From assembly GCF_003586445.1 (NCBI RefSeq), contig NZ_CP030028.1, positions 4,796,501 through 4,860,500 on the forward strand: DNA of 64,000 nucleotides, in the 5' to 3' direction. The notes beneath the pieces were generated by a model. That model was not told where the DNA came from, did no database searches, and worked only from the letters and a program-made list of their open reading frames with translations. Shown here in pieces: positions 33,823-44,248 of this stretch. How positions within the stretch are numbered: the stretch's first letter is position 1; every line of letters starts with the position of its first letter. This stretch comes from Bacillus sp. Y1 (GTDB lineage Bacteria; Bacillota; Bacilli; Bacillales; Cytobacillaceae). The position numbers and the translations under genes were made by a program.

Positions 33823-34494
33823 TTATGAAAAGATCTTATCCCAAAGTTCTACAAGGAAAAACTTCACTTCAACTTCTTGTTCATCCTTCTTTTCCTCTAC
33901 GAACACTGGCTCTTTCGCTTCTTGAGTTTCGGCTTTTTCTTCTTCTACTTTTGCTTCTTTCTCTTCTTGTTCGTCAACGCCTTCTTTTACGGCTACGGAA
34001 TTAGAGAAGTCTAGGAAGCATAAAGGCGGGAACAACACACACCACCAGTTCGCTCCTTCTCCTGCTCCTAACGTAATCAGTACTGCTTCGTACTCACCAG
34101 CTGGATACAAGAACTCACCATATAACTTCGTTGGAAACTCTACTTTTCCGAAATCTGTTTTTACGCTTTGGTTCGATCCATTCTTTTCTAGTACTTCTTC
34201 TGCAATTGCCTTGATTTCTGGTAAGCGAGATTGAATTAAGTCACGCGCTGCTTCTACAGAAGTTAATTCTGCTACCCACTCTGTGATCGCTGCGTTTACT
34301 TCATCTCGAACTTCACGCTTGAGCTCTTGGTCTACTTCTAAATCACTGTTTGCTAGAATTCGTAAGCGAATGGCCTCATTCGGGATGACAATCGCTTCGT
34401 TGGCTGTGACTTCATTTTTTGGTATGTATAAACTTAGTAATGTTCCTATGCATAATATGATTATATATAATTTCGCAAGTGTTTTTGTTTTCAT
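33823..34494 (-). CDS. spoIIR: Stage II sporulation protein R
   Basis: 223 aa. N-terminal membrane/signal segment (about 8-25), conserved core with IRLRILANSD and GANWWCVLFPPLCFLD, then a charged Glu/Lys-rich linker (about 170-210) and a conserved end VKFFLVELWDKIF. SpoIIR is made in the forespore under SigF, is exported to the intermembrane space and triggers SpoIIGA to process pro-SigE. I did not find a convincing SigF promoter upstream. Confidence 0.94.
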   Translation of the reverse strand: MKTKTLAKLYIIILCIGTLLSLYIPKNEVTANEAIVIPNEAIRLRILANSDLEVDQELKREVRDEVNAAITEWVAELTSVEAARDLIQSRLPEIKAIAEEVLEKNGSNQSVKTDFGKVEFPTKLYGEFLYPAGEYEAVLITLGAGEGANWWCVLFPPLCFLDFSNSVAVKEGVDEQEEKEAKVEEEKAETQEAKEPVFVEEKKDEQEVEVKFFLVELWDKIFS

Positions 34495-34589
34495 TTACTA
34501 GCACCATCCCTTCACTATCAACAGTGTGGACAAGAGATGTTCATCTTAAACTAGTAAATTGAAAAAAATAATAGAAAAGCAGTCTGGTT

Positions 34590-34713
34590 AGATTTGCGCT
34601 ACGGCTGGACGCTTTCCGCGGGCGGGGCCGAGCCGCTTCCCTCGCTGCGCTCAGTCCAGGGTCTCGACTATCCCGCTTTTCCCGCAGGAGTCGCCACCCT
34701 CCGCTCCAATCAA
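34590..34713. repeat. GC-rich palindromic dispersed element (family 1, copy B)
   Basis: About 124 bp, bounded by GATTT and CAATCAA, with GCGGGCGGGGCCGAGCC and CCCGCAGGAGTC internally. Related to the copy at 9685-9815 but diverged. It lies between the spoIIR start and the prmC terminator and has no ORF. Confidence 0.75.
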
Positions 34714-34737
34714 TTTAATAGAATTCTTTTTATCGTT

Positions 34738-34776
34738 AAAAAATGACTCAACTATCCAACACCTGTTGAGTCATTT
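34738..34776 (-). terminator. Terminator after prmC
   Basis: Perfect stem AAATGACTCAAC / GTTGAGTCATTT with a 12-base loop and T-rich minus-strand tail, six bases after the prmC stop. Confidence 0.9.
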
Positions 34777-34781
34777 TCAAG

Positions 34782-35642
34782 TTAAAATCCAATTTCCGCA
34801 AAAACCATCCGGTCCTTACCATTGATATCATATACGACCTCAACCAATGCATTTGGAAATGTTTCTTGGAGCATTCCGCTAACTGCTTCTGACTGCCCGG
34901 CACCTATTTCAAAACCAACTAATGCTTTATTTTTTACAACTTGGGGAAGTTCGTTCATAAAGCGGCGATACAAGTCCAAGCCGTCTTCTCCCGCAAATAA
35001 AGCTCGGTGTGGTTCGTGCTCTGTCACAACGACCGACATCTCCTCCTCATCTCCAAGTGGAATATAAGGAGGATTTGAGAGAACCACGTCAAACTTCGTG
35101 TTTGACTCTATAAATGGCAAGAGCAGGTCTCCTTGTAAAAATTCAACCTTAGCTCCAAGCTCTTCTGCATTTTTTCGAGCAACCGTCAGAGAGGTCTCAG
35201 CAATATCAGTTGCTGTCACCCGTAAAGCGGGACGCTCAAGCTTCATTGTAATTGCGATCGCTCCGCTCCCGGTTCCGATATCAACAAGCTGAACCTGCTC
35301 CTCACCGAATAACCTCTTTATACGCTCCAATGAACCATAAACCAATTCTTCGGTTTCCGGTCTTGGAATCAACACCTCTTGATTAACGGAAAAACGACGA
35401 CCGTAAAACTCTTCATAACCGATCATGTATTGAACAGGAATTCCTTCACCATGCTTTTTTACTGACTCAACAAACGGCTCCCATATTGCTTCTTCGACCA
35501 CATCATGTAAACTCGCCAAAAGGCTTGACCGTGACATATTCATATAATGCCGAAGCAATAATTCCCCCGCATTTTCGTCGCGGCCATGCTCCTTTAAAAA
35601 AGAAGAAGCCCAAGCGAGGGCTTCGAACACTTTTTTACTCAT
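34782..35642 (-). CDS. prmC: Release-factor glutamine methyltransferase
   Basis: 286 aa. N-terminal helical domain (1-75), then a SAM-dependent methyltransferase with [11 protein letters not shown] (120-130) and the catalytic NPPY (190-193). It methylates the Gln of the GGQ motif in RF1 and RF2. Its start overlaps the prfA stop by eight bases, so enzyme and substrate are translationally coupled. Confidence 0.96.
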   Translation of the reverse strand: MSKKVFEALAWASSFLKEHGRDENAGELLLRHYMNMSRSSLLASLHDVVEEAIWEPFVESVKKHGEGIPVQYMIGYEEFYGRRFSVNQEVLIPRPETEELVYGSLERIKRLFGEEQVQLVDIGTGSGAIAITMKLERPALRVTATDIAETSLTVARKNAEELGAKVEFLQGDLLLPFIESNTKFDVVLSNPPYIPLGDEEEMSVVVTEHEPHRALFAGEDGLDLYRRFMNELPQVVKNKALVGFEIGAGQSEAVSGMLQETFPNALVEVVYDINGKDRMVFAEIGF

Positions 35643-36708
35643 TAGATGCTTCTTCTAGCTTTCTTGATTGTTCTTCCACAATTAACGCTTCAAGCACTTC
35701 ATCAAGCTTTCCTTGTAAAATTTGATCAAGCTTTTGAATCGTTAATCCGATGCGGTGGTCAGTCACACGGTTTTGCGGAAAGTTATACGTACGGATACGC
35801 TCAGAACGGTCACCTGTTCCAACCGCAGATTTACGAACTTGGTCGTACTCTGCTTGAGCTTCACGTTGGAATTTATCGTACACGCGGGCACGAAGTACCT
35901 TCATCGCTTTTTCCTTGTTCTTAATCTGTGACTTCTCATCCTGACACGAAACGACAACACCTGTAGGAATATGTGTTAAACGAACGGCTGACATCGTTGT
36001 ATTAACGGACTGTCCACCCGCTCCACTTGATGCAAAGGTATCTGTACGAATATCTTTGTCATGAATCTCAACTTCTAGTTCTTCTGCTTCCGGTAAAACG
36101 GCAACAGTTGCTGTTGATGTATGAATACGTCCGCCTGATTCTGTTTCCGGAACACGCTGTACGCGGTGAGCACCATTTTCGAACTTAAGTTTCGAGAAAG
36201 CACTAGTGCCATTAATCATAAAAATGATTTCTTTGTAGCCACCAACGCCCGTAGTATTGGCATCCATCACTTCTGTTTTCCAACCTTGCGATTCTGCATA
36301 TCTAGAGTACATGCGGTACAGGTCACCCGCGAATAAAGCTGCTTCATCTCCACCAGCGGCTCCGCGGATTTCCATGATAACGTTTTTGTCGTCGTTCGGA
36401 TCCTTGGGAATCAACAAGATACGTAGACGCGCTTGAAGATCTTCCATACGGTCTTCTAATTCACTTAATTCTTCCTTTACCATTTCACGCATATCTGCAT
36501 CGAGCTTTTCTTCAAGCATGGCTTTCGCGTCTTGAAGCTGCTCTTTTACATCTTTATACTCACGATACACTTCAACAGTTGCAGATAAATCTGACTGCTC
36601 CTTCGAGTACTCACGTAATTTTTTTGAATCATTCACGATCTCTGGGTCACTTAAAAGCTCGTTCAGTCTTTCATAGCGATCCTCTACTGATTGAAGACGA
36701 TCAAACAA
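35635..36708 (-). CDS. prfA: Peptide chain release factor 1
   Basis: 357 aa. Recognises UAA and UAG. The GGQ motif is at 231-233 ([11 protein letters not shown]) and the anticodon-like PxT at 187-189 (VPETES), distinguishing it from RF2. The start is a TTG giving MFDRLQ, matching the usual RF1 N-terminus, with AGAGGTGAAGGA upstream. First gene of the prfA-prmC operon behind a strong promoter. Confidence 0.97.
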   Translation of the reverse strand: MFDRLQSVEDRYERLNELLSDPEIVNDSKKLREYSKEQSDLSATVEVYREYKDVKEQLQDAKAMLEEKLDADMREMVKEELSELEDRMEDLQARLRILLIPKDPNDDKNVIMEIRGAAGGDEAALFAGDLYRMYSRYAESQGWKTEVMDANTTGVGGYKEIIFMINGTSAFSKLKFENGAHRVQRVPETESGGRIHTSTATVAVLPEAEELEVEIHDKDIRTDTFASSGAGGQSVNTTMSAVRLTHIPTGVVVSCQDEKSQIKNKEKAMKVLRARVYDKFQREAQAEYDQVRKSAVGTGDRSERIRTYNFPQNRVTDHRIGLTIQKLDQILQGKLDEVLEALIVEEQSRKLEEASNE

Positions 36709-36796
36709 AGTCCTTCACCTCTTATATTAGTCACGCGTGGTTACACGCTAGTTATTCCGAATCAAAAAGCAAAATCTATAAGTGCTTAACATTTCT

Positions 36797-36825
36797 ATTA
36801 TAGTATAGGTGAAACACCTCGTCAA
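36797..36825 (-). promoter_or_regulatory. SigA promoter of prfA-prmC
   Basis: Minus strand: TTGACG (36820-36825), 17-bp spacer, TATAAT (36797-36802), about 90 bp upstream of prfA. Confidence 0.78.
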
Positions 36826-36840
36826 AACCATCCTACCCAT

Positions 36841-36872
36841 AGAAAAATAACATGCCCTTTGGGACATGTTAT
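36841..36872 (-). terminator. Terminator overlapping the lipoprotein stop codon
   Basis: ATAACATG pairs with CATGTTAT, extended by a CC/GG pair, followed by TTTTTC on the minus strand. The stem includes the stop codon of the upstream lipoprotein gene. Confidence 0.75.
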
Positions 36873-37303
36873 GAGCGGTCTTCTTTGACCTGTACTTCGA
36901 TTTCATAACGAGGGACAGCCTTCACGAGCTTCTTGTGTAATCGTGCTTCTGCATCCACTCTTTCCTGACGTGACATCTGCCCTTTTTTATAAGCCGTTAC
37001 CCACAGACGATTTCCATTCACCCAAATGGATCCTGCTTCGAACTCATCGGTAGCATTCACCGTTTCTCTTGCTTTATCAATATAACCATCATAATCAACT
37101 CGGCCACCATCCGTATTTAAAAAATTTGGATTTTGATCGCCTCGTTGCCACCCTCTTGACTGAGTATTGTCTTGCCCAGTATCTTTATTAGCAACAAACG
37201 ACCTTCCCGCACGATCCTCCTGCTGATCAGACAAGCCCTTTGGATTATTGTTACAAGCTGATAAAACCAAAACCGCCAAAAGTATAATAAGCCATCTTTT
37301 CAC
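36869..37303 (-). CDS. Probable sporulation lipoprotein, YhcN/YlaJ-like
   Basis: 144 aa from GTG 37303, eight bases after AGGAGG; an upstream GTG at 37312 overlaps the site. A lipoprotein signal peptide ends in LVLSAC, so Cys17 should be lipidated after cleavage. The mature protein has a hydrophilic linker and a domain with GYIDKARETV and SIWVNGNRLWVTAY, resembling the YhcN/YlaJ family of spore membrane lipoproteins. The assignment is by resemblance only; the function is unknown. Confidence 0.65.
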   Translation of the reverse strand: MKRWLIILLAVLVLSACNNNPKGLSDQQEDRAGRSFVANKDTGQDNTQSRGWQRGDQNPNFLNTDGGRVDYDGYIDKARETVNATDEFEAGSIWVNGNRLWVTAYKKGQMSRQERVDAEARLHKKLVKAVPRYEIEVQVKEDRS

Positions 37304-37374
37304 TGTCAACACCTCCTATGGATAGTGTTGCAATTATCGGTGAAAATACTCTCGCTAATTATTTCCGGTTGAAT

Positions 37375-37403
37375 CAAAAATCCACCCTGTACATAGGGTG
37401 GAT
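37375..37403 (-). terminator. Terminator after tdk
   Basis: Perfect stem ATCCACCCT / AGGGTGGAT with a six-base loop and TTTTT following on the minus strand. Confidence 0.9.
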
Positions 37404-37411
37404 ACAATTAT

Positions 37412-38032
37412 TTATAATTTCGACTGTGTAAAGTCCGCACGTTCAATTACGTTTGGTGACTTGGGAACTTCATGGTGGTGGCGACAGCGCGGTTCGTATG
37501 CTTCTGATGCACCTACCAGGATAATGGGGTCATCGTAAGAGGCTGGCTCTCCGTTAATTAGTCGTTGCGTTCGACTAGCAGGTGATCCGCAAACCGCACA
37601 TACTGCTTGCAGCTTTGTTACTAGCTCTGCGATGGCCATTAAAGCTGGCATGACGGTAAATGGCTCGCCACGGAAGTCTTGGTCCAAGCCTGCAGCTACA
37701 ACGCGATGGCCGCTATCAGCAAAGTGCTGAATGACTTTTACTACTTCGTCATCGAAAAATTGCACTTCATCAATGGCAATCAAATCGATTTCAGGATCAA
37801 TATGCTGAAAAATCTCTGTTGAATGGGCGATTGGACGCGCAATAAACGATGTACCATTGTGAGAGACAACAGCTTCATCGCTGTATCTATTATCAATTTT
37901 CGGCTTAAAAACGGCAATTTTTTGTTTGGCAAACTGGGCTCTTCTTACGCGACGAATCAGTTCTTCCGACTTCCCAGAGAACATGCTGCCACAAATCACT
38001 TCTACCCAACCATGGTGCTTCATTACATACAT
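37412..38032 (-). CDS. tdk: Thymidine kinase
   Basis: 206 aa, type II thymidine kinase. P-loop [10 protein letters not shown] (15-24), DEVQFF Walker B-like segment, and a zinc-binding element with CAVCG and a C-terminal CRHHHE. It phosphorylates thymidine to dTMP in salvage. The ATG has AAGGAGAGG upstream. Located between prfA and rpmE as in B. subtilis. Confidence 0.96.
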   Translation of the reverse strand: MYVMKHHGWVEVICGSMFSGKSEELIRRVRRAQFAKQKIAVFKPKIDNRYSDEAVVSHNGTSFIARPIAHSTEIFQHIDPEIDLIAIDEVQFFDDEVVKVIQHFADSGHRVVAAGLDQDFRGEPFTVMPALMAIAELVTKLQAVCAVCGSPASRTQRLINGEPASYDDPIILVGASEAYEPRCRHHHEVPKSPNVIERADFTQSKL

Positions 38033-38126
38033 AAACGGCCTCTCCTTCCGCTTCGCTCTCTATTTTAAAGTAGACAGTTTTTACGTAAATTATCCTTTCA
38101 CTGTCTAACTATGTACGTTCATTTTC

Positions 38127-38166
38127 ATAAAAAAACAGGCAAGGTCTGAAATCTTCTTGCCTGTTT
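38127..38166 (-). terminator. Terminator after rpmE
   Basis: Perfect stem AAACAGGCAAG / CTTGCCTGTTT with T-runs on both strands, so it could act in either direction. Confidence 0.9.
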
Positions 38167-38177
38167 CTTTTTTCTTA

Positions 38178-38387
38178 TTAGTTTGTAGCTTTAATTCCGT
38201 ATTTCTTGTTGAAACGGTCAACACGTCCGCCTGCTTCAGCAAACTTTTGACGTCCTGTGTAGAATGGATGACATTCTGAGCAAGTTTCGATACGAAGTTC
38301 TTTCTTTACTGAACCAGTTTCGAATGTGTTGCCACATGCACAAGATACCGTTACTTTTTTATAGTTAGGATGAATTCCTTCTCTCAT
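38178..38387 (-). CDS. rpmE: 50S ribosomal protein L31 (zinc-binding type)
   Basis: 69 aa. Starts [10 protein letters not shown] and contains the zinc ligands of the C+ form: Cys16 and Cys18 (CAC), Cys36 and Cys39 (CSEC). Such proteins act as a zinc store and are replaced by a cysteine-free paralogue under zinc limitation. Own promoter and terminator. Confidence 0.97.
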   Translation of the reverse strand: MREGIHPNYKKVTVSCACGNTFETGSVKKELRIETCSECHPFYTGRQKFAEAGGRVDRFNKKYGIKATN

Positions 38388-38471
38388 TACCTTTCATCTC
38401 CTTTTGCCCTGAGTCGTTCGAAACAGAGTTATTCATACACACAAGGTGTAATGGAAAAACACACTGATGTT

Positions 38472-38500
38472 ATTATAACAAGCGGGTATAGGTTTTGCAA
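38472..38500 (-). promoter_or_regulatory. SigA promoter of rpmE
   Basis: Minus strand: TTGCAA (38495-38500), 17-bp spacer, perfect TATAAT (38472-38477). It lies only 17 bp beyond the rho stop, and no rho terminator is visible between them. Confidence 0.75.
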
Positions 38501-38516
38501 CATGGGATTTATTTCC

Positions 38517-39785
38517 CTATGAATTCCTTTTTGCTTTTATTTCTTCGTCAAGCTTAGCAAAGAACTCTTCGTTTGACTTCGTTTGCTTCAGCTTACGTAA
38601 AAATTTATCCACAAAGTCAGGCGTATCGGACATCGATTTACGGATTGCCCATAGCTTATCCAGATGATCTTTCGGAATAAGTAGCTCTTCCTTACGAGTT
38701 CCCGAACGGCGGATGTCGATGGCAGGGAAAATACGGCGTTCAGCTAGACCACGATCCAGGTGAAGCTCCATATTACCGGTTCCTTTAAATTCTTCATAAA
38801 TCACATCATCCATACGAGATCCTGTATCCACAAGCGCTGTAGCAAGGATGGTTAAGCTTCCACCTTCCTCAATGTTACGCGCTGCACCAAAGAATCGTTT
38901 CGGACGGTGAAATGCTGCAGGGTCAATCCCCCCTGATAACGTACGACCACTTGGAGGTATCACAAGATTGTACGCACGAGCGAGACGAGTAATACTGTCC
39001 ATAAGGATAATTACATCGCGCTTATGCTCCACTAGACGCATCGCACGCTCTAGCACAAGCTCGGCCACTTTAATATGATTTTCAGGCACTTCGTCAAATG
39101 TTGAGCTAACCACATCGCCAGCAACCGAACGCTCGATGTCTGTTACCTCTTCCGGACGTTCATCAATTAACAGAACAATCAGCTCTGCCTCAGGATGATT
39201 CGTCGTAATGCTATTGGCAATTTGCTTTAATAGCATCGTTTTCCCCGCTTTTGGAGGAGCAACGATCAATCCACGCTGACCAAAACCAACAGGAGAAATA
39301 AGATCCATAATTCTCGTACTCACATGCTTTGGTGACGTTTCAAGCTTCATTTGACGATCAGGATATAAAGGTGTTAACGCAGGGAAGTGAACACGTTCCT
39401 TTGCTGATTCCGGGTCATCACCGTTAACGGCACCAACCTGTAAAAGTCCAAAATAACGCTCGTTTTCCTTTGGTGGACGAACTTTACCAGATACTTTATC
39501 ACCATTTCTGAGATCAAAACGTCTAATTTGTGAGGCTGAAATATAAATATCCTCTGAGCTTGGGGAGTAGTTGATAGGTCGTAGGAAACCGAAGCCTTCA
39601 GACTGTATGATTTCAAGGACACCTTCCATAAAGAAAAAGCCCTCTGATTCCGCACGTGCTTTTAAAATCGCAAAAATAAGTTCTTTTTTTGTTAGCTTGC
39701 TATAATAAGACACTTTAAAGGTCTTTGCTAGCTCATAAAGCTCTTTTAGCTTCATATTTTCCAGGCTTGAAATTGTTAATTCCAT
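38517..39785 (-). CDS. rho: Transcription termination factor Rho
   Basis: 422 aa. N-terminal helix bundle (1-45), cold-shock-like RNA-binding domain with GFGFLRP (about 50-120), and RecA-like ATPase with Walker A APPKAGKT (176-183) and the [11 protein letters not shown] region. It forms the hexameric RNA helicase. About 500 bp upstream separates it from murAB; glpX, found there in B. subtilis, is absent. Confidence 0.97.
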   Translation of the reverse strand: MELTISSLENMKLKELYELAKTFKVSYYSKLTKKELIFAILKARAESEGFFFMEGVLEIIQSEGFGFLRPINYSPSSEDIYISASQIRRFDLRNGDKVSGKVRPPKENERYFGLLQVGAVNGDDPESAKERVHFPALTPLYPDRQMKLETSPKHVSTRIMDLISPVGFGQRGLIVAPPKAGKTMLLKQIANSITTNHPEAELIVLLIDERPEEVTDIERSVAGDVVSSTFDEVPENHIKVAELVLERAMRLVEHKRDVIILMDSITRLARAYNLVIPPSGRTLSGGIDPAAFHRPKRFFGAARNIEEGGSLTILATALVDTGSRMDDVIYEEFKGTGNMELHLDRGLAERRIFPAIDIRRSGTRKEELLIPKDHLDKLWAIRKSMSDTPDFVDKFLRKLKQTKSNEEFFAKLDEEIKAKRNS

Positions 39786-40030
39786 TAGTACACCACTCTT
39801 TTACAAAATGTTGTTCCACCACAAGCTTTATGAATTTGTTCGATAAAATGGATGGAAAGAATTGAATGTTTGAGGCTTTCTAGAAGTATAAGAAGAGATA
39901 GAGAAAGTTATATTCTATAAAGACAAGGCTTTTTTAATGTAAGCCTTTTTAAAAAACAATTTCTATTTTACCCTTTTTATTAATTATTAATCAACATTAT
40001 TTTAATGGGAAGTTAGTAAGGAGGATAATA
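39786..40030. other. Upstream region of rho, no gene
   Basis: No ORF with a ribosome site was seen. The only structure noted is a small hairpin AAGGCTT / AAGCCTT (39925-39931 with 39941-39947), which could be part of the rho leader. Confidence 0.5.
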
Positions 40031-40178
40031 AGAAAAGCGCAAGCGCCCGTTTAGTGACGTATGGACTGGAGCGCTCTGACTGAGATAAAGGAAACACGGA
40101 GAGCGCTAGCGATCCGATGTTGACTTATCGTAGGGAAGAGAGCGAAGTACACTAGTCGCTGGGCGCTGGAGCTAGACA
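40031..40178. repeat. Palindromic dispersed element between murAB and rho (family 2, copy E)
   Basis: 148 bp, starting AGAAAAGCGCAAGCGCCC and ending GGGCGCTGGAGCTAGACA. Outer stem AGCGCCC / GGGCGCT, next TAGTG / CACTA, inner AGCGCTCT / AGAGCGCT. The ends match the copies at 16534 and 44779 while the centre differs. Confidence 0.78.
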
Positions 40179-40219
40179 TTGTTCAAAGTTCAATAATTTA
40201 TACTTTCTTATCTTCTTAT

Positions 40220-40249
40220 AAAAAAGGCAGACGAAAGCAGGTCTGCCTT
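40220..40249 (-). terminator. Terminator after murAB
   Basis: Perfect stem AAGGCAGAC / GTCTGCCTT with an eight-base loop and TTTTTT on the minus strand. Confidence 0.88.
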
Positions 40250-40282
40250 CTTTCTATTTTTTCTTTATCTTTTGATAGGTTA

Positions 40283-41569
40283 TTATACGTTTTTCAATTG
40301 TTCAAGCTCTTCTTTTGACATAGCTTCACGCCAGATAGTCGCACCAAGTCCATTTAATTTTTCTACAAGATGACTGTACCCACGGTCAATATGCTCAAGG
40401 CCCGTTACTTCTGTAACTCCCTCAGCCATCAACCCGGCAATCACTAAAGCAGCTCCCGCTCGTAAATCACTAGCCTTCACTTTGGCACCTTGCAGTTTGA
40501 CAGGACCGTGAATAATCGCTGAGCGACCTTCCACTTTGATGTTTGCATTCATTCTTCTTAATTCATCAATATGCTTAAAGCGAGCTCCATAAATCGTATC
40601 CGTCACCATGCTTGTCCCAACAGCGCTAGTTAACAACGAGGTTAGTGGCTGCTGCAGATCGGTTGGGAAACCTGGATAGACTAATGTTTTAATATCGACT
40701 GCTTTAAAGGATTCGGCTTTTCCTACAAATACTTGGTCATCGCTTGTTTCAATCGGGACACCCATTTCACGAAGCTTCGCAATTAACGACTCTAAGTGTT
40801 GAGGAATAATATTATCTATTAACAGCCCGTCTCCTACCGCTGCACCAAGAATTAAATACGTACCGGCCTCAATTCGGTCAGGAATAATCGTATGCTGGCA
40901 GCCATGAAGCTCGTCCACTCCGTCAATACGAATAACGTCTGTTCCTGCTCCTTTAATCTTCGCACCCATATTCGTAAGCAACGTAGCCACGTCAATGATT
41001 TCCGGCTCTTTTGCCGCATTCTCAATGATCGTACGCCCTTTCGCACGAACAGCCGCAAGCATAATATTGATGGTTGCACCAACGCTCACAACGTCTAAAT
41101 AAATTCTTGCTCCGCGAAGCTCGTCCGCACGTAGATAGATCGCGCCTTGTTCATTAGTCACGGTCGCTCCTAGTGCTTCAAAACCTTTAATATGTTGGTC
41201 AATCGGTCTTGGTCCTAAATGACAGCCACCAGGCAATCCAATCACTGCCTTTTTAAAACGGCCAAGCATCGCACCCATTAAATAATAGCTTGCACGAAGT
41301 TTCTTAACCTTTCCGTTTGGCAAAGGCATAGAGATCATTTCAGAAGGGTCCACCCACATTTCATTGTTTGTAAAAGTGACCTTCCCTCCAATTTCCTCGA
41401 GCAGTCCTTGTAAAATCTGAACATCGGAAATATCAGGTAATCCTTCAATCGTTACTGGTGAATCGGCTAAAATGGTCGCTGGAATGAGTGCGACTGCACT
41501 GTTTTTGGCACCACTTATACGAACGGTTCCCTTTAAAGGGTCTCCACCGGCAATCATCAGCTTATCCAT
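40283..41569 (-). CDS. murAB: UDP-N-acetylglucosamine 1-carboxyvinyltransferase (MurA, second paralogue)
   Basis: 428 aa from ATG 41569, which has GAAGGGAG upstream; the in-frame extension to 41596 lacks support. Same reaction as the enzyme at 460-1767. Lys22-Asn23 in SGAKNSAV and catalytic Cys116 in [10 protein letters not shown] are present, so the second copy appears active. Equivalent to B. subtilis MurAB (MurZ) by its position near fbaA and rho. Confidence 0.95.
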   Translation of the reverse strand: MDKLMIAGGDPLKGTVRISGAKNSAVALIPATILADSPVTIEGLPDISDVQILQGLLEEIGGKVTFTNNEMWVDPSEMISMPLPNGKVKKLRASYYLMGAMLGRFKKAVIGLPGGCHLGPRPIDQHIKGFEALGATVTNEQGAIYLRADELRGARIYLDVVSVGATINIMLAAVRAKGRTIIENAAKEPEIIDVATLLTNMGAKIKGAGTDVIRIDGVDELHGCQHTIIPDRIEAGTYLILGAAVGDGLLIDNIIPQHLESLIAKLREMGVPIETSDDQVFVGKAESFKAVDIKTLVYPGFPTDLQQPLTSLLTSAVGTSMVTDTIYGARFKHIDELRRMNANIKVEGRSAIIHGPVKLQGAKVKASDLRAGAALVIAGLMAEGVTEVTGLEHIDRGYSHLVEKLNGLGATIWREAMSKEELEQLKNV

Positions 41570-41810
41570 CGTTGACTCCCTTCTAAGCCATATCATTCAC
41601 ACAGAATACGTGTTATATCTTGTACTGATTTGGCTCATCTTTTTTATTTTTCCATATATGCTTTTTCGAAAAATCTATACGAGGTATATTCTTCCACTAA
41701 AAAAATACAAAAAACGACATATACCACCCTTAATTTATAGTTTACACGAAATTTCAAACTTCATGTATGGAATTATAAAAAAGTTATAAATAGGAAAAAT
41801 GTCCCACTTA

Positions 41811-42458
41811 TTAATTCTCTCTATTTTTCCAATCTGCTAAAAAGGCTTCAATGCCTTTGTCTGTTAGTGGATGATTAAATAATTGCATAATCACTTTGTA
41901 TGGTATTGTAGCAATATGCGCCCCGCGTAGAGCTGCTTCTGTTACGTGCTGTGGATGACGGATTGAAGCAGCAATAATTTCTGTTTCTAAACCATGAACC
42001 GCGAAAATATCTGCAATTGTTGTGATTAAATCGAGACCGTTGTAACCGATATCATCTAATCGACCAACAAAAGGAGATACATATGTAGCCCCAGCTCTTG
42101 CTGCTAGCAATGCTTGGTTTGCACTAAAAATTAATGTTACGTTTGTCTTGATGCCTTCTTTAGAAAAAGTAGATACCGCTTTTAAACCTTCTGGTGTCAT
42201 TGGTACTTTAATTGTAATATTTGGAGCAATGGAAGCTAGCTCGCGACCTTCTCGAATCATACCTTCTGCATCAAGCGCGATGACTTCTGCACTAACCGAA
42301 CCTGGAACCAATGCCGTAATCTCACGAAGACGGTCTTCAAATGAAACATTTTTTTCTTTTGCAACTAATGATGGATTTGTTGTAACCCCTGCAACAACTC
42401 CTAAAGAATACGCTTCTCTAATCTCATCCATGTTTGCTGTATCGATAAAAAATTTCAC
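41811..42458 (-). CDS. fsa: Fructose-6-phosphate aldolase / transaldolase-like protein (YwjH)
   Basis: 215 aa from GTG 42458, giving [12 protein letters not shown], the usual family N-terminus, eight bases after GGGAGAG; an ATG at 42476 overlaps that site. Small transaldolase subfamily: GVTTNPSL, the Schiff-base Lys in IKVPMT, and [11 protein letters not shown]. Small members act as transaldolase or as fructose-6-phosphate aldolase; sequence alone does not decide. In B. subtilis the orthologue is annotated tal. Confidence 0.9.
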   Translation of the reverse strand: MKFFIDTANMDEIREAYSLGVVAGVTTNPSLVAKEKNVSFEDRLREITALVPGSVSAEVIALDAEGMIREGRELASIAPNITIKVPMTPEGLKAVSTFSKEGIKTNVTLIFSANQALLAARAGATYVSPFVGRLDDIGYNGLDLITTIADIFAVHGLETEIIAASIRHPQHVTEAALRGAHIATIPYKVIMQLFNHPLTDKGIEAFLADWKNREN

Positions 42459-42515
42459 CTGTTCCACTCTCCCCATACAAAATTCGACTTTTTTTTTAAA
42501 ATGACATCAATACAA

Positions 42516-42550
42516 TTGAAACCGCCCTTTTCAAGAAAAGGCGGTTTCAA
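42516..42550 (-). terminator. Terminator after fbaA
   Basis: Long stem TTGAAACCGCC / GGCGGTTTCAA continuing inward with CTTTTC / GAAAAG-type pairing. The minus-strand tail is TTGTATTG, only moderately T-rich. Confidence 0.65.
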
Positions 42551-42572
42551 CTTATGAAGCAAATAAATTCGA

Positions 42573-43430
42573 TTACGCTCTACCTGAAGAACCGAATTCG
42601 CGCATTTTGCCGATAACTGTTTCTTTAATCGCATCGCGAGCTGGTCCTAAGTATTTACGTGGATCGTATTCATCTGGTTTCGCTGCTAACACTTCACGAA
42701 CCGTTCTTGCAGAAGCAATTTGGTTCTCAGTATTTACATTAATTTTTGCTGTTCCAAAAGAGATTGACTTTTGGATGTCAGCTGTTGGGATTCCTGTTCC
42801 ACCGTGTAGAACTAATGGTACACCAGTAGCTGCACCGATTTCTTCCATTTCTTTGAAGCCTAGGTTAGGTTCACCTTTGTAAGGACCGTGAACTGAACCA
42901 AGTGCTGGAGCCAAGCAATCGATACCAGTACGAGATACTAGTTCTTTACACTCTTGAACATCAGCATAGATAACACCTTCAGCAACAACATCATCCTCTT
43001 GTCCGCCAACTGTTCCAAGCTCAGCTTCAACAGATACACCTTTTGAATGAGCATACTCAACTACTTTAGTTGTAGTTTCGATATTCTCTTCGAAAGGATG
43101 GTGAGATGCATCGATCATTACTGATGTAAAACCAGCATCGATTGCTTCCTTACACTTATCAAAGCTTGAACCGTGGTCTAAGTGGATAGCCACAGGTACA
43201 GTGATTTTGTAATCTTCTAAAAGACCTTCTACCATTTTTACAACTGTTTTGAAGCCACCCATGTAACGAGCTGCACCTTCAGAAACCCCAAGGATTACTG
43301 GAGATTTTTCAGCTTCAGCCGCTTGTAAAATTGCTTGTGTGAACTCAAGGTTGTTCAAGTTGAATTGTCCTACTGCATACCCTTCAGCTTTTGCTTTCTT
43401 GAGCATGTCTGTCATAGATACTAAAGGCAT
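42573..43430 (-). CDS. fbaA: Fructose-bisphosphate aldolase, class II
   Basis: 285 aa. Zn-dependent aldolase of glycolysis and gluconeogenesis. Seen: zinc-ligand region [26 protein letters not shown], and VLHGGTGIP. Starts after TAGGAGGAAG. It is followed by a terminator, so fsa downstream has its own or read-through expression. Confidence 0.97.
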   Translation of the reverse strand: MPLVSMTDMLKKAKAEGYAVGQFNLNNLEFTQAILQAAEAEKSPVILGVSEGAARYMGGFKTVVKMVEGLLEDYKITVPVAIHLDHGSSFDKCKEAIDAGFTSVMIDASHHPFEENIETTTKVVEYAHSKGVSVEAELGTVGGQEDDVVAEGVIYADVQECKELVSRTGIDCLAPALGSVHGPYKGEPNLGFKEMEEIGAATGVPLVLHGGTGIPTADIQKSISFGTAKINVNTENQIASARTVREVLAAKPDEYDPRKYLGPARDAIKETVIGKMREFGSSGRA

Positions 43431-43670
43431 TCTTCTTCCTCCTATTCATGATGACCTTTTATAGACAGGTTCCCTATTAGAGTTTTCCCTAAACAATTAA
43501 CGTTATGTAATTTGAGATCCTGACTTTGATTGATCATCCGCTAAATTCATTTGTAATCATACCAAATAAAAAATAGAAATGCTATCAATCTTGGTCACTT
43601 TTATAGGATGTCATAAAATAGATGAAATGCAATCGCTACCATTTGTATATTTTGCCAAAATTTTTGAAGA

Positions 43671-44042
43671 TCAACTATTTTTTACTGGTAAATACTTCTT
43701 GACTGCCGCACGAATATCATCAATATCAAATGGTTTGGCAAAATGAGTGAGCGCTCCAAGATCCTTCGCTTCCTGAATCATATCTAGCTCCCCATAGGCA
43801 GTCATAATGATGACACGAATATCTTTTTCAATGACTTTCATTCTTTTTAAAATTTCAATTCCGTCCATACCAGGAATTTTCATATCTAGTAAAACAAGGT
43901 CTGGCGGGTTTTTCGTCACGATTTCAAGTGCTTGTACTCCATTTGCCGCTTGAAATGTTTCGTAGCCTTCCTTTTGTAGCACTTCATTTAACAGAATTCT
44001 AATACCAAATTGGTCATCCACTATTAATATTTTGCCTTTCAT
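43671..44042 (-). CDS. spo0F: Sporulation initiation phosphotransferase Spo0F
   Basis: 123 aa single-domain response regulator. Acidic pocket Asp9-Asp10, phosphorylation site Asp53 in [11 protein letters not shown], conserved [12 protein letters not shown] and FAKPFDID. Very similar to B. subtilis Spo0F throughout. It receives phosphate from Kin sensor kinases and passes it to Spo0B in the phosphorelay to Spo0A. A probable SigH promoter lies upstream. Confidence 0.98.
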   Translation of the reverse strand: MKGKILIVDDQFGIRILLNEVLQKEGYETFQAANGVQALEIVTKNPPDLVLLDMKIPGMDGIEILKRMKVIEKDIRVIIMTAYGELDMIQEAKDLGALTHFAKPFDIDDIRAAVKKYLPVKNS

Positions 44043-44115
44043 GAAAAGCCACCTACTTTTTCTGGATTTTTATTTTTTGTATGTAAATAAACGATTAGGA
44101 CTATCCACCTTCATG

Positions 44116-44145
44116 TAGTTCGATATACTACTTAATTTCTCCTGC
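44116..44145 (-). promoter_or_regulatory. Probable SigH promoter of spo0F with a possible Spo0A box
   Basis: Minus strand: GCAGGAGAA (44137-44145), 12-bp spacer, ATCGAACTA (44116-44124), close to the SigH consensus of AGGA and GAAT elements. TATCGAA overlapping the -10 differs by one base from a Spo0A box core. In B. subtilis spo0F is known to use SigH and Spo0A. Divergent ywjG has TATAAT at 44214-44219. Confidence 0.5.
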
Positions 44146-44248
44146 AAACATTTTACATCAAAATTATATAAATTTTTACAGTTTGTGATTTTACCTTCCT
44201 TGTCCGTTTCTTTTATAATAAATGAAGATTACGATTTGGAGGCCTTTT

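Noticed and set aside
41472..41789. 105-codon plus-strand ORF across the murAB start
   Set aside because: Half lies antisense to murAB and the rest in A/T-rich spacer; no ribosome site or family resemblance.
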